Shown here piece by piece: positions 1-11,980 of a DNA stretch of 64,000 nt. The notes under the pieces were generated by a model. That model worked only from the letters and a program-made list of their open reading frames with translations, searched no databases and was not told the DNA's origin. The stretch spans positions 62,001 through 126,000 of the forward strand of contig JAJJXM010000009.1 of assembly GCA_024516155.1 (NCBI GenBank), read 5' to 3'. Numbering within the stretch: position 1 is the stretch's first letter; each line of letters opens with the position of its first letter. Made by a program: the position numbers and the translations under genes. The stretch is from Pyronema omphalodes (Eukaryota; Ascomycota; Pezizomycetes; Pezizales; Pyronemataceae).

Positions 1-730
1 GCTGATTTGGAGCTATGGAGCTGGACGGCGGTTGCAAGTCAAACCTGCACCAAGACTATCATGCATAGCACAGCCGACCCCGGACAGCGGATGCACAGAG
101 TCACGTGAGGTACTCTAAGGGCTAGGGTACTCATTTGAAGCTGCGTGTTGGTAAAATTCGCAAAAGAATATGATTGGTAACTACCATTCTCTATGGAAGA
201 AGGTAATCCAAAAATAGGCTTCCAATGGTATGTTACCCGGACGCTGTGACGCTGCCATCTCGCGTTTCAGTAAAGAATTCGCGCCGCTTCACCTTCGGGC
301 GTGTCCAGAAAAACATTCTGGAGATCTGGAGCTCAAAGCCCTATTTAAACTAGCAGGGATATGAGTCGAGGCATCAAGACCGAACACCAGGTGCGTGCTC
401 AGCAGAACGCAGCATTCATGACTCGATTGTTCAATAACGTCTCACAAGAACCACCATTTTTTATTTAACAAACTCACCGGAAAAATATTCATGAAACAAT
501 GTTATTCAACATGAATCATTCTGATGGCAAATTCTCAAAGCTATGACTGAAATGTGGAGGAGGAGCCAAAAATACGCGCTTAGCCTGTAGAATCAGTCAC
601 ACAGAGCCCCACACAAACTTTCATTCCTGCACAACCTTTTCGGTGGTAGCATCACGAAGCAGCCAGCTCAACCCCACCACCCGCACGCCACCCGATACCC
701 AGAGACCCCCGGAATACACATATTACAATC
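1..730. other. upstream intergenic region of the eIF3i gene
   Basis: No convincing gene is visible. The last 100 bases before the eIF3i start are C-rich, as in many fungal housekeeping leaders. Any gene further left would lie outside the window. Confidence 0.5.
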
Positions 731-2107
731 ATGCGGCCGATTTTGCTTCAGGGACACGTACGGCTTCCAAGCCCAGTTCTGGCCGATTTTGGTAGTTTTT
801 GCGGTTCGCTAATAGCTGGGAAATTTAGGAGCGTAGTTTGACGCAGATTAAGTACGAGACCACGATTTCGATTTTGCGCGACATTCAGCAGTACCCTAAT
901 TGTGCTGTTTTACTATTTGAAAGTTGAAACTGACAAGGCTTTTTTTGCGATTAGGTACAACAAAGATGGTTAGTTCTATACCCCGCTATCTGCATCTTTA
1001 GAGCTCGAGATTGACATATATGCACAGGAGATCTTATTTTCTCTACTTCCAAGGACCACGTAGTGTGCGTCTGGTACTCCGGTACGTGCCCACAAAATTT
1101 CAGTATTCGGAGCTCGCAATAACTGATACAACCCATAGCCAACGGAGAGCGTCTCGGAACCTACAACGGTCACCAGGGAGCGCTCTGGACCGTCGATGTC
1201 GACCCCACCACCACTCTCCTCGCTACCGGATCTGCCGACAACAGCATCAAGCTCTGGGAGGTGAAGACCGGAAGATGTCTTAAGACCTGGGAGTTCCCCA
1301 CCGCCGTCAAGCGCGTCGAGTTCAACGAGGACGGAACTTTGTTGTTGGCAGTTACTGAGCAGCGTATGGGATACCGTGGAACCGTTGTTGTTTTCCCCAT
1401 CGTCGTCGATGTCAATGCCGAGCAGGTCGACGGTCCTATGTTCACCATCACCCCCAGCGAGTCCAAGGCTACCGTTGCCGCTTGGAGTTATTTGAGCAAG
1501 TACATTATCACTGGACACGAGGATGGTTCCATCTCCCAGTACGACGGAAAGACCGGAGAGCTCATCAAGGACATTCAGGCACATGAGCCTGACATGGGAT
1601 TGATCACCGACATTCAGATGGCCCCCGACAGGACTTACTTTGTCACCGCCTCCAAGGACAAGTCCGCCAAGCTCATTGAGTCCCAGACCCTCAACATCCT
1701 CAAGACCTACCAGACCGACACCCCCCTCAACTCTGCTGCCATCACCGCAAAGAAGGACTTCATCATTTTGGGAGGAGGACAGGAGGCTCGTGATGTCACC
1801 ACCACGTCGATGAGGCAAGGAAAGTTCGAGGCAAGATTCTTCCACAAGATCTTCGAGGACGAGATTGGACGTGTGAGAGGACACTTCGGACCTTTGAACA
1901 CTGTATGTTGCGCCCCCAGGATAGTTGGAGATGGAGGTAGAGGTGGAATTTCAGTTGGAACTGGAGACTGACAGAAAATAGGTTGCCTGCCACCCCCAGG
2001 GAACCGGATACGCATCCGGAGGAGAGGATGGATACGTCCGTGTCCATCACTTTGACAAGCCATACTTTGACTTCAAGTACGAGGTCGAGAAGATGGCGAA
2101 AGTTTAA
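731..2107 (+). CDS. TIF34: eukaryotic translation initiation factor 3 subunit I (eIF3i), six exons
   Basis: eIF3i is a WD40 beta-propeller subunit of the cytoplasmic eIF3 complex, which recruits the 40S subunit and mRNA. My exons are 731-757, 829-851, 955-968, 1028-1081, 1139-1902 and 1982-2107, giving 1008 nt or 335 aa, close to the usual 325-350. The protein opens MRPILLQGH, followed across exons by [10 protein letters not shown], the hallmark N-terminus of the family. WD repeats follow, including GHFGPLNT and [10 protein letters not shown] near the C-terminus, and it ends in KMAKV. The first four exons are only 27, 23, 14 and 54 nt, so the start lies about 240 bases upstream of where a plain ORF search would put it. 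All introns are GT-AG. Family assignment is very secure; exon ends are inferred by eye but phases agree throughout. Confidence 0.95.
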
Positions 2108-3269
2108 TTTCTCTTTGTCAATTAAAAATGGTGTTTTGTTTTAATGTGCTTTTTTGTTCGGTTAGAATGAAGACATGTGTTTTTGTCAATATGCTGATTC
2201 TCTGGGAATGAGAATTTGAATGGTGCATAGCCCGGGGATGAGAATTCGAATGATGGATGACACAGAGGTAAAAATCTCAGGATCAAAAATATCAGAGTAG
2301 CAATACACAAGCCTGCTTTCATAAACTCAATATCAATAACCCTTTAATCATTAAAGATGACCCGGTGCCTTTGTTTCCAGTAACATAATTCCAACCGCAG
2401 CATAATCAGTATCCAAAAAATCACTCCTTCCATATCATAAGCAAATGCGTATAACTCATCCAACCCATCCCCTTCAAAAATCATTCTATTCTTTAAACCT
2501 CTATCCCCCTCATAACTTCACCTCCATCAGCATATCCAATCCAACCCAAATAACCAAACCTCAATCTCCTCTCCTAACCATAACTCTTACGAATCCCATC
2601 CATCTTCAAGCGTCCAAAAATTAATCATTAATAATAAATATACGGTATGAATAATATCCACATAACATGTATCGAAAAATACCATAAAAATGCTAACCAA
2701 GACCAAATTAGGGGAGTTATGGTGTTGAATTCGATACTGGATTCGTGGGGTATGGAGATCATCGTGTTGACGGGTGGTAAAGAGGCGGGGTGGGTGTTGA
2801 TTGTGGATTTAATGTGGAGGCTGTGGAGATTGTGGGGAAGATGATGTGGGATGAGCTGGGAAGATGTGAGGAAAAATGGGAGGAAGTTGATGGAAGATGG
2901 AAGGAGAATGAAAGCAGGAAATAGAGAACCGAAAACTTCTTATAGATATGTTAGGCGATATAAACCATAGGATTGGATATAATAAACATTACAACGTCAT
3001 TGCTACACAACATAAAACCCTTAGGCTTCGATATATAATCCCACAATAGCATAAAAAAAACAGAAACGATAATACCAAAACCAAAGAGTTTTTGAAACTC
3101 GAAATATCTAACAACTCAGGTGGTGATATAATTACAACAACTACAATTCCAATTCCAATTCCACAAGTATCCTCCATCTCCATACATGATACCACCTGAT
3201 TCACAAGCCTATATGTATATCATTACCCATCCCATCCCATCCCATTCCATCCCCCCCACCCTACACCAT
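2108..3269. other. intergenic, AT-rich, no supported gene
   Basis: This is the 3' flank of eIF3i followed by low-complexity AT-rich sequence. It contains a short run of repeated CCCAT units around 3230-3250. Short open frames on both strands show no recognisable family and are treated as chance. Confidence 0.5.
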
Positions 3270-3464
3270 TCATAAAGCCCTCGCATTCAACGCCCACAAA
3301 ATCCGTCTCTCAAAAGCCTGCCACGGATCCTGCGGGAAACCAGTAATCATAACCAACATTAAATAAAAGAAAAATAAACCAATACTTATAAACATTATGA
3401 TAGCTCCTAACGATTCTAGGTATTGGAGTAGATTGAGTTCTGGAGTGTTGATGCTGGGTGACAT
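3270..3464 (-). CDS. possible small single-pass membrane protein (64 aa), unknown
   Basis: A 64-aa open frame starts MSPSINTPEL. It has one strongly hydrophobic stretch at about residues 22-41 (AIIMFISIGLFFFYLMLVMI), then a short polar tail with FPQDPWQAFERR. The clean layout of soluble N-terminus, one membrane helix and basic tail is typical of small fungal ER or mitochondrial membrane proteins, but I recognise no family. The surrounding 3 kb has no other strong gene. It could equally be a chance ORF, because AT-rich DNA easily gives hydrophobic peptides. Conservation in related genomes or a transcript would decide. Confidence 0.3.
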   Translation of the reverse strand: MSPSINTPELNLLQYLESLGAIIMFISIGLFFFYLMLVMITGFPQDPWQAFERRILWALNARAL

Positions 3465-4400
3465 TGATATTGTTGTAGATTATGGATAGAGGGAGGGGTT
3501 GGGATTGGTGGTGGTGGTGGATTTTAGGAAGATTGGGTAAGGGGAGGGATTTGGTGAATAGAGGCTGGATGGAGAGGGGAGGTATGGTGATGTTTGGAGA
3601 ATCAAAATTCGAGGTGGAAACAAGAAGGGAAAGAGTAAAGTGGCAGATACAAATAATGTAGACTTTGTGCGCCGGGGGGGTGGTAGAGGTTTACTCGGGA
3701 TTATAGCTGAGAGGTAGATTTTTTCTCAACAGCCAGTGCTGCCGTACTGCCAGGCTTAAATCAAGTCGCACCTGGTTCCGATGGTGGCGGAAGTTTCGTG
3801 TTCTGGAGTGGTTTCAAAATTTCATAATTGGTGTTTCAATAGTTTTGGCAGGATTGCAAACATAATGAAAGTGAGGAAAATGAAGTGAATGGGGATAACA
3901 TGCAGTTGGTGTTTGTGTAAGCATGGATCATTTACCAGCAAGAATAAACAGTTGTCTTTAATAATTTCATTTTACTCAAAAAATCAAACAACACTTAGAT
4001 ATACATGCCATAAATTAAAACGCCAACGCATAAGATCCATAATCAATAATTAAGTCTATGAGTGTCAATCACGAATAACAGCTCAAAGCCCCTCAACCCA
4101 TACAGCAGAAAACATTCCCACCATACAGGAATGAAACGTAACATACTCATCACATCAAAGCTTCGACACATACACGTTATCATCAAATCATATATCCTGA
4201 ATCCTCCCTTTCCATAACGCCCAAACTCCCACAAAGTATCACATAATCCCGATTCTCTCCTGCATTTCCCGTATAACAATCTCCATCGTCATCCTCACCG
4301 CCAGACTCACCCCCATCGTCCTCGTCACTACTGTCGCTCAACGGGGAACCACATCCCTCAGATCCCTCAGATCCCTCGGATCCCTTAGGTCACTCCCTCT
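3465..4400. other. intergenic, no supported gene
   Basis: G-rich and T-rich stretches occur between the two small membrane ORFs. No recognisable coding signal or RNA gene is seen. Confidence 0.5.
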
Positions 4401-4550
4401 TTAGTATCCCCAACACAAATTCCAAAACGACCTCAAAATATTCCAAAAACCTGCCAAAGCAAGAATCATGAGAACTAATAGACCGCAGAAAGATAGCAGA
4501 CAGAATGCTGCTGTGTTGTACTCTATGGTTTCTTGGAGGTAGTTTCGCAT
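4401..4550 (-). CDS. possible small membrane peptide (49 aa), unknown
   Basis: The frame begins MRNYLQETIEYN at 4550 with A at position -3. It has a hydrophobic segment of about 20 residues (FCLLSFCGLLVLMILALAG), then an aromatic-rich tail ending NLCWGY. In layout it resembles the 64-aa ORF about 1 kb away on the same strand (polar N-terminus, one membrane helix, short tail), but the sequences do not align convincingly. Evidence is weak; the ORF is very short and unassigned. Confidence 0.2.
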   Translation of the reverse strand: MRNYLQETIEYNTAAFCLLSFCGLLVLMILALAGFWNILRSFWNLCWGY

Positions 4551-5146
4551 TGTGATAGGGTTTGTTGTGGATTCGGAAGTAGGTTTGCCGGGGTAGATAG
4601 GTAGGGTTGTTGAGGGCTCGGTAGGTGGATTGGATGATAGGGATGTATATTGCTATTGGCGTCGTAGAAGAGATCCGGTTTGTAAACACTGAGGACGGAA
4701 GACGTGGCAGATAGGTGGAAGGCGGTGGATAGATGGTGTGATAGAACAGCAGGAGGAGATAGATGATGGATTGAACTGTTTTTCAAGTACCAAGTGGATC
4801 ATCAAATGGAGGATTTCGCAAATATTTAAATCAATTCGCAAGATCTTTTTAACTTGTCTACAAACAGAACACAAACATTTTATTACACACAGTAAATCTT
4901 CCTAAACCCCCCGGCCTCGAAATTCCCTATTATAAAAAGATCCAAGTAAAAAACAAAGGAAAAAAAAGACATAAGAAAAAATATCTATGATTTAGTTAAG
5001 TGGTATCCCTATTTGTAGAGCCCTAGGTGAGGAACCCTAAGTAATGCCCCTCATCATCTGCAACCCGCTCAAAACACACAACTCCATTAAACACCATAAC
5101 CCCGGCCCGTCTTCTTCTGGAATATTCCTGTATACCTCTGTTCTTT
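4551..5146. other. intergenic, 3' flank of SAC1
   Basis: AT-rich sequence with no recognised gene. The last part is probably the 3' untranslated region of the SAC1 gene, which is transcribed leftward. Confidence 0.5.
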
Positions 5147-7564
5147 CTACTCAATTCTCTTCTTTCCCTCCTCGAGATGGATTAACCTGATATTCCTTTC
5201 GCCCATGAAGCTGCTTCCACGTTCCCGTCCAACCAAGGCAGGTTTATTCAACCACCTTCCGAGAACCTTATCTTTGCGTGCCCGGCTTAATGTCTCGTTG
5301 TAACCCTCAACTGCGAATGCCGGAGCATTCAGCTTTGGCCATGCAACATAAAGCATTCCATACTGCTTCATAAACATAGCACTCCATCCTGCAACTACCA
5401 GACATAGTAAAGTGAATAAACTCTTGATGATACCTCCATCTGTGCTTCTAGGAAGAATCCATGAAGCCACAATAAGGAAGAGTGCAGCAGCAAAGATGTA
5501 GGGGATGCTCTGGATGAGAATGGGACGGCGGTCAACAAAGAGAAGACGACCGGTCATGAGGTGGTTTGAGGGGAGGTAGTTTCCAAGGAACAAGTCGTAT
5601 GCATCTTGGCGAGGACCATCGGCATAGTTGTTACGGAAGTAACGAGTGATGGAGTTGGACAAATCAGCTAAAGCACCGGCCTTGGTACGCTTGCCGGTAC
5701 GGGTGAAGTCGGTCTTGAGGGCTCCGGTGCCAGAGTATGCACGGGAGACGACATCAGCATTATCGGCCCAGGCTATGCAGTGTTAGTTCATATATCCCAA
5801 CCTAGAGTGTAAAAAGAGATGGGAGAGCGCCGTCATTGAAGCAAGGGGTATAGGGGTAAGCGAAATACAAGATGGCAGGAAAGGAAGGGGTCAAGCATAA
5901 TCGAAGGGATGAGACAGTAACGTACCGTTACGGAACATAAACTCGAAGTTCTCGAAAGCTTCTACACTCTGGCCAGGTGCAAGAACTCCGATATCTTGAA
6001 GCTGCCTGTTAAGGGCGACCTTGGCAAGCATGCTTTGTACCACGTTGGTACGGTCGAGACAGTCCATACAGTTGGTACGGACAACAGAAGTCTGGGTACA
6101 TTGGACGGTGCTCTGAGATCCGCTCTCAACAGAGTGAAAGTACTTCTGCTTCTCAAGACCATCGCCAATTTTGTCGAGGAGGAGCAGGGCACGGTGCCAC
6201 TTGAGGCCACGGCATTCGTGGTGGAAGTCAAAGTAGATATAGTGGAGACGGTCCATACGCTGCTGTTTGACAGTGGGCTCAATCTCACGGAAACGCTCAG
6301 AGGTCTTCTCAGAGGCCTGTTTGCTCTCGGCGGGAGCAGAGACAAGGAGCTTGACAATCTTCTCGTAGGCAGCCTTGACACGCTCCTCACGACCCTTCTG
6401 GTTCACGAGGTTGACAAGATAGTTGTCACCATAGAGAGAGATTTGGTGATCAAAATGGGCCCGGGCGGCGGGCAAAGCAGTCTCAACACCACGGATTTGA
6501 AGCTTGGGGGTGTAGTGGATGTTGTTTACTTCTGCCCAGAAAACGGGAACACTTCCTCTGGTCTGGACGTAACTGAGGACCTGGACCTTCTCGTTTCCGT
6601 TGATAGAGTTTTGGTCATATCCTCCAACCCCTCCAGTAGAATCACCAACGATGACTGCCTGCTCAGTTTCGTTGAAGTTGGATGCATTTCCAGCCTCGTC
6701 AATACCACGTGTATTGTACCGAGTTCCAGCTCGGTGACGAGACTTTCTTGTAATCAACACAAAAGTGAGGGGTGTGTTGTTCAAAGTGGTAGTAGAGATT
6801 TTGAGGAATCCAAAGACGACCGGTAGAATGTAAGGATCAACTTGGGTGTTGGTATTGCGGATATCGATCAAGTCTGACTGAATGTAGCGGTTCCAGAAGA
6901 AGCGTTCGTCTGCCTAAAATGGATGTTAGTATGCGTCTATTTTGGATTTCGTTTGGCGCCGGCTTAAAGTAGGTGAGACATACCCGTTGCCATAATGGAA
7001 GAACTGTGTTTGCGGACGTCTGGCGCTGGAATGTATTGGTCAAATCGAACGAGTACGAAAAGTACATTGGCGCAGTGCGTAGATGCGCACGTAGTAAGGC
7101 AAGGTAAGTATCCTCATCGGGATCCTGAAGCACAACACCCAATAAGCACTACGTGTGATAATCTACGCCAGAGTGTACAAACATGTAGCTCACGTTCCTG
7201 CATAGGAAGGAACTCTGTGGCTTCAACTCTGAAGACAGTATTTCCCCGAATACGTCCCACAAGCTTGGCCTTGGTGATTATAATTATATATTTGTCTTTG
7301 GTAGAGTCAGCATCACAGCGAAAGCTGCAAAGGACTTCCTCTTCGTTGAGTGTACGAACCAAGTCGTAGCTGGATCATTCCCAAGATTCCGGCAATGCTA
7401 GTGACTCGCTTTCCGCCTAGCATGGGGTTCTGAACCATCTTGACATCTCCGGAGGGACGTTCCACCACAAGCGCAGCTGCATTGGGAGCTGACGGCGATT
7501 TGAAGACATAGTGAGTCGGCGCGGCGGTGATGTTGAGATCACGAAAGGGGTAGACGGAGGTCAT
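5147..7564 (-). CDS. SAC1: phosphoinositide phosphatase Sac1, five exons
   Basis: Sac1 is the ER/Golgi phosphatase that removes the 4-phosphate from phosphatidylinositol 4-phosphate. Exons in transcript order are 7564-7360, 7295-7183, 7124-6984, 6913-5926 and 5772-5147 (2073 nt, 690 aa; family about 600-700). The Sac catalytic motif CX5R is intact as CMDCLDR at about residue 435, followed by TNVVQ. Upstream are the conserved [10 protein letters not shown] and SYSFDLTN segments. Two C-terminal membrane helices lie at about residues 571-589 and 599-617, as expected for an ER-anchored Sac1. The start at 7564 ([10 protein letters not shown]) follows the family. The last intron (153 nt) is longer than the others. 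Product is secure; the first two introns are inferred from phase and family alignment. Confidence 0.93.
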
Positions 7565-8857
7565 TGTCGGTCGGTTCGCTTCACCTGAAGCTTGCTGGAG
7601 AAGTTGCGAAGAAAGTTTCAAACAAGAAAAGGCAGAAAAACAGGGGGTTAAAGAGCGAAGATGAAGATCAAACTGAAAGACAGCCGGCTTGAGTTCTGGT
7701 TACAACAACTGGCGATGGTGTGGCTTGGAGATAGTTGGCTTGGGCACGAAATCGGCGGAGTATTGAGATAACGCGCGGAACACCTATGGTGTCCTATTAG
7801 CTGGCCCGTGCTACGGCAGCTAGGCAGGCGGAATGTGTAAAATTACCCGGCCGAGATGACACGGAACCGTTTAACGGCGGGTGCAGCTGCCACGATTTCA
7901 GGGTAGATAGAGAGCAGATGCTATCATTTTTTTTTTGGAGTTTGAATGCTGTTGCGCAGGCTGGAAAATGGAGATACATATGAAGCTGTGAAGCAGCCGC
8001 GTAAGTACGAAAGGGACGCTTGCAGGATCCTTGTGTAAGCTTGGCCAGGCCGAGAAAAGTGTCATGTTGATATTAGTTACCCTGCCGGTGGATATTAAGA
8101 GGCGTGCAGTAGCTGCGTGGAGGATTGATGATCCGAATTCCGGCCATTTCTTTCTCACCGTCGCTGAGACAAAGCAGAAAACCACTCTGAGATTGAACAC
8201 CTTGAAAATGTAATAGTTACAGAAAGAATTGCCAGTTTATGCATTTTCAATAGTACCCAATCTAGCTGGCCTCTGCTCCATAAATAGTATACATTTCACA
8301 TGACGTCTCCTGCACCTCCAAACGCCGCAGTGCTCAGAGATACCCGTCACATAAAGAAGTCTTTATCATGCATGCCATATGCCATGCAGATTAAGAGACA
8401 TGGCACCCCTGCCATACTCGCCTCATCCTCGCTCCATCACGCACTAGGCCAAACGCGGCCATTATCCTTGTCCCTGCTCGCTTCTCTCGTCGCTCGCCCT
8501 TCCTCCAGCCTTCCCGCCCCGATTTTCCCGTTTATTTCCTCGCTTCCCTTCTTCTTTCTGCTCTCAATCAATTTTCTGTCTGCCAGAACAACTCTCAACA
8601 GGTCTTACAATTTTTACCTGATTCTTTTCCGCTCATTCTTATAACTTCACATTATCATCCTCAAACCTCACCCACACTCTTCAATCAGTAGCCTGTCCCT
8701 CTTAGCTACCTACGCTTAGCTGTCTGCCTCTCAATCCTACCAGCCAGTCCTCTGTTCGCCAGCGCGTCCTCCCATCCCGACTCGCGTCAAACCACACTGC
8801 CGCCTACTTGCGAACACCCTATCAGTCTCCTGATTCTTTACTATTAGTTTTTTCAAA
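7565..8857. promoter_or_regulatory. divergent promoter and leader region between SAC1 and an unknown gene
   Basis: About 1.3 kb separates two divergent starts. The right-hand half from about 8300 is rich in C and T (for example around 8450-8560 and 8650-8780), typical of a fungal promoter and a long 5' leader for the gene starting at 8858. Short open frames here look like chance. Confidence 0.45.
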
Positions 8858-9391
8858 ATGTACGGAGGCGTCCCCAACAACCAATGGCTTGAGCTCAAGC
8901 ACAATAGCAAGCCATCATGCCTTTTATACTCATACGGTGCACGCGATGACTACGATTGTGCCGAAACTCCTCGCGGCTACTCTTTTCTCTCAGCAGCCAC
9001 ACCTATGCAGCTCCGTAACGACAGCGGAGGCATGGATGAAGACGAGGAAAAATCCAAAGATGTTTGGTGCCCATTTCAATCAGCTGCTATCATTGATGCT
9101 GTTGAGCCCATGGACAGCGATATGTCTGACGGCCAATCCACTGGAGACGACATGGAAATCGAAGATGTAAACGCTCATGAAACCATGCAAGTCGATCAAT
9201 TCCACCAACAGCAGTTCCAGCAACAAAAACACATGCAGCAAACCGCTCAACCAATCAACTTTCAGCAAGCGGCTATTATCAACAAAAGAAAGCGTGGATG
9301 CGACGCTTTGGAACAAAACACTGAAATGAATACTTATCAGTATCAGCAGATCCCCGTCGACAACTCCAAGAGAGTAAGAGTTGGTGCCTAA
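8858..9391 (+). CDS. hypothetical 177-aa protein, probably nuclear
   Basis: A single-exon frame starts MYGGVPNNQWLELK, with AAA before the ATG. I recognise no family. Residues about 58-100 are acidic (DEDEEKSKD, MDSDMSDGQSTGDDMEIED). Residues about 110-140 are rich in Gln and His (QQQFQQQK). Two basic clusters resemble nuclear localisation signals: KRKR at about 142-145 and SKRVRV at the extreme C-terminus. The acidic/Q-rich composition suggests a transcription-associated or otherwise disordered regulatory protein, but that is inference. It is preceded by a long CT-rich leader. Coding status is supported by length, codon regularity and start context. Confidence 0.65.
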   Translation: MYGGVPNNQWLELKHNSKPSCLLYSYGARDDYDCAETPRGYSFLSAATPMQLRNDSGGMDEDEEKSKDVWCPFQSAAIIDAVEPMDSDMSDGQSTGDDMEIEDVNAHETMQVDQFHQQQFQQQKHMQQTAQPINFQQAAIINKRKRGCDALEQNTEMNTYQYQQIPVDNSKRVRVGA

Positions 9392-10200
9392 AAATCAACC
9401 GGCAGTGTCGTCGGACAGGCGGCAACAGCAAAATCGCTTTTCATAAAAGAGGTAACATGAGTTTTACTGATTTGCTAACCCCAACAGCATTCTTATCCAG
9501 TTGCGCGAGTTCAGCTTTCCCCACAAAAATACTTTGTTCTAGTTATGTTTTCATGTATGTTGTTAAACGTGGTCATCTGGGATTTATTATTACGGTTTTA
9601 CATTTTCTTTGCATCCTATGACACCTTGATTTTTTGTTGTTTTCCTATTCATGTTTCACGGTACATTGCTGGTCGGTTACGTGATGGGTATTGGGTTTCT
9701 TTTTGTTTTACTTTGATGGGATATTTGTTTTCTCAGGAATGCCTGTACGGTTTAAATGTAAACTACACACACGCACAAACAAATCATAAAAAAAACGGAT
9801 AACCATAAAAATCAGATGGTTTTTTACAAGATCAAATTTTTTTCCTTCTCTCCCCTTCTGGTGCGAAAAGTGAAGTGCAAACGCGATCCTCGCTTTGGTG
9901 ATGGCCTAGCTTTTAGTTTCGCGTAGTTTTACTTGCAAGTTGGTTTTTTAATTTCCAAAAGGCAACTTTTCGGCTTTGCGCAGTAAGTGTGTCCCAACAA
10001 AGAATACGGGGCAAACTATGTAGAGTCCATCGTAAAGTGAACAAACTGTACATATGTATGGCCATATATGATTGAAGTACTCCTGAATCCATCCTATGGT
10101 GTACTCCATCATACATTCTGAGCCAGAATGAGTGCAAGCGAATATTCCAATATATGCAACTACACGGCTTATGTTATCCGTATTTTTCCAAGACTGCTGC
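9392..10200. other. intergenic, T-rich 3' flank
   Basis: Probably the 3' untranslated region of the preceding gene, then T-rich spacer. An intron-like GT...CTAAC...CAG string at 9452-9487 is only 36 nt and was not accepted as an intron. Confidence 0.4.
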
Positions 10201-10900
10201 CTATTTTTGTTCGCGAAACACGAGACACAAAACACAAAAACGCGAAACGAGAAATGAGAAACGAGAAACGAGAAATATCGCATACAAGGCAGGGTACAGT
10301 GCGAACAACACTATATGCATTCTCATCGCCTCGGCCTGGTGCCTGAAGGATGGAGACCGAAGGATGGAGACTGGAGACCGAAGGCTGAAGGCTGATACCC
10401 TGTGATGTGCGAAGAACCCGGTGCAGAATCCGGCGCAGAATCCGGCATCACTTTCACCCACCGAATGACAAAAGAACCTTAAAAGAATCGAAGAACCAAA
10501 ACATCAAAACATCAAATATCAAATCATTAAAATATCAAAACGGTAAAACGGTAAAACATTAGAATATCATTTTATCTGTCTTTATCTTTACCTTTGATCT
10601 TTGCGCCCCCTCTCCTCCATCCCCCGAAAACCCCCCCAGTAGCCGCCCCCAACGCCACCATTACCATCGCTGCCACCGTAGCCTCCGCAGCCACAGCTAC
10701 AGGAATATACAAGCACCTGGATCGGGAAGTCTTCGCCGACCGGAGCGTTTGGTATAGTAGTATGTACGTAGGGTAAGTATCGCCTTGTCGATGTATCGAT
10801 GTATCGATGTATCGGGTCCTCGGGTTATCGTGGTGTCGGGGTATGAAACCTATCGGGTCTCATTTTTGACGCTATGGATTATGGACTTAAATCTACTCTA
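10201..10900. repeat. cluster of short tandem repeats
   Basis: Several unrelated simple repeats lie close together: GAAACGA-type units at about 10242-10277, GGATGGAGACC/GAAGGCT-type units at about 10341-10393, ATCAAAA/GGTAAAAC-type units at about 10500-10560, and three GATGTATC units at about 10789-10813. No coding signal is seen. Confidence 0.6.
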
Positions 10901-11980
10901 CTTTACTCGGAGGACTTGGGGTGTTTTGTATTGATGTATCTATCATGGAGTATATACACACACCGAAGTATCTCCTTGCACACAAGTATTCTATGTAGAT
11001 ACATACGTCTCTACATCCACACATAACCTCATCCCGAATGCACACGGTGCGGGTGTCTACAGTGCATAAGTCTACACCACCCTAACTCCTCTCCGTAAGG
11101 TGTGCATACAGCATACATACCCAGTACGATTCTTTGTTCCACGAAGTTCCAGAAGGGTTTTTTCCATCTCCAACAGGAAGGTGTATATGTATGTAGGTCA
11201 AATCCTCCGCCATCAGCAGACTTGTACAAACTGGACAAGCCGAACGAATAAACTGGACATCCGACAAGGAACCTTTCGCGACGGGCCGGAATGCCCCGGA
11301 CGGGAGGAGGATAGGGATGGTATGGTGCTATGTATGATGAGAACACCGGACGGGGATCTTAGGGTTTAGGGTAGGCTCAGGTTGGTATTTCAGGAAACGG
11401 GACTGCCTTTCGGGGTTTTTATGGTTGGATGTGGTGAGGAGGCCAGGGGGGTTCGGTTGAAGTTCATTTGCAGTTAGAATCGGGATAGGCCGGTGATAGT
11501 GACTGGGATGCTGATGATTTTAAGTTGGGCTTCCCTGTGCTTCCCTGGGGTCCGAGGCGGCACATTTTGAAGCCCACAAGTTGCCCGATAAGTCGGATGT
11601 TCACTGTATAGAGCACATATCGCGATGTGGAATTGTTTTTCCTCTAAAATTCATGATATCTAACCCAATTATAAACAAAAAAATCCACGGAAGTACCCCA
11701 ACTTAACGCCCATTCTAGAACCAATGTTGAATGTCTAGTTCAATCCATGACGCCCAAGCATGTTAAAAAAACACCGCATAAAAGAAGTACTCGAAAACAT
11801 CGCAAACATCGCAAAGAATCGCAAAAGACATCGCATATTCGTTTCGTCCGTTCGTCAAACCAAACCAAAATCACGCCTTCATCATCTGATTCAGCCGCGC
11901 TCGCCTCATATCCATCGTTGCAGCATTTGCAGGGTTTCCTTGTTTCTAGTGTTTCTAGCCCCGCAGGTTGGCCGCTCAAA
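10901..11980. other. intergenic, no supported gene
   Basis: No recognised gene. A short telomere-like string (TTAGGG, TTTAGGG, TAGG) sits at 11359-11375. The right end is the 3' flank of CYS4. Confidence 0.5.

Noticed and set aside
976..1884. 302-codon minus-strand open frame over the eIF3i gene
   Set aside because: It is antisense to the conserved WD40 coding exons and has only low-complexity Gly/Leu/Ser content; a shadow of codon bias.
5996..6826. 276-codon plus-strand open frame over SAC1
   Set aside because: Antisense to the conserved Sac domain with no family features.
9452..9487. possible 3'-UTR intron after the 177-aa gene (GTAACA...GCTAAC...CAG)
   Set aside because: Only 36 nt, shorter than any other intron here; could be chance.
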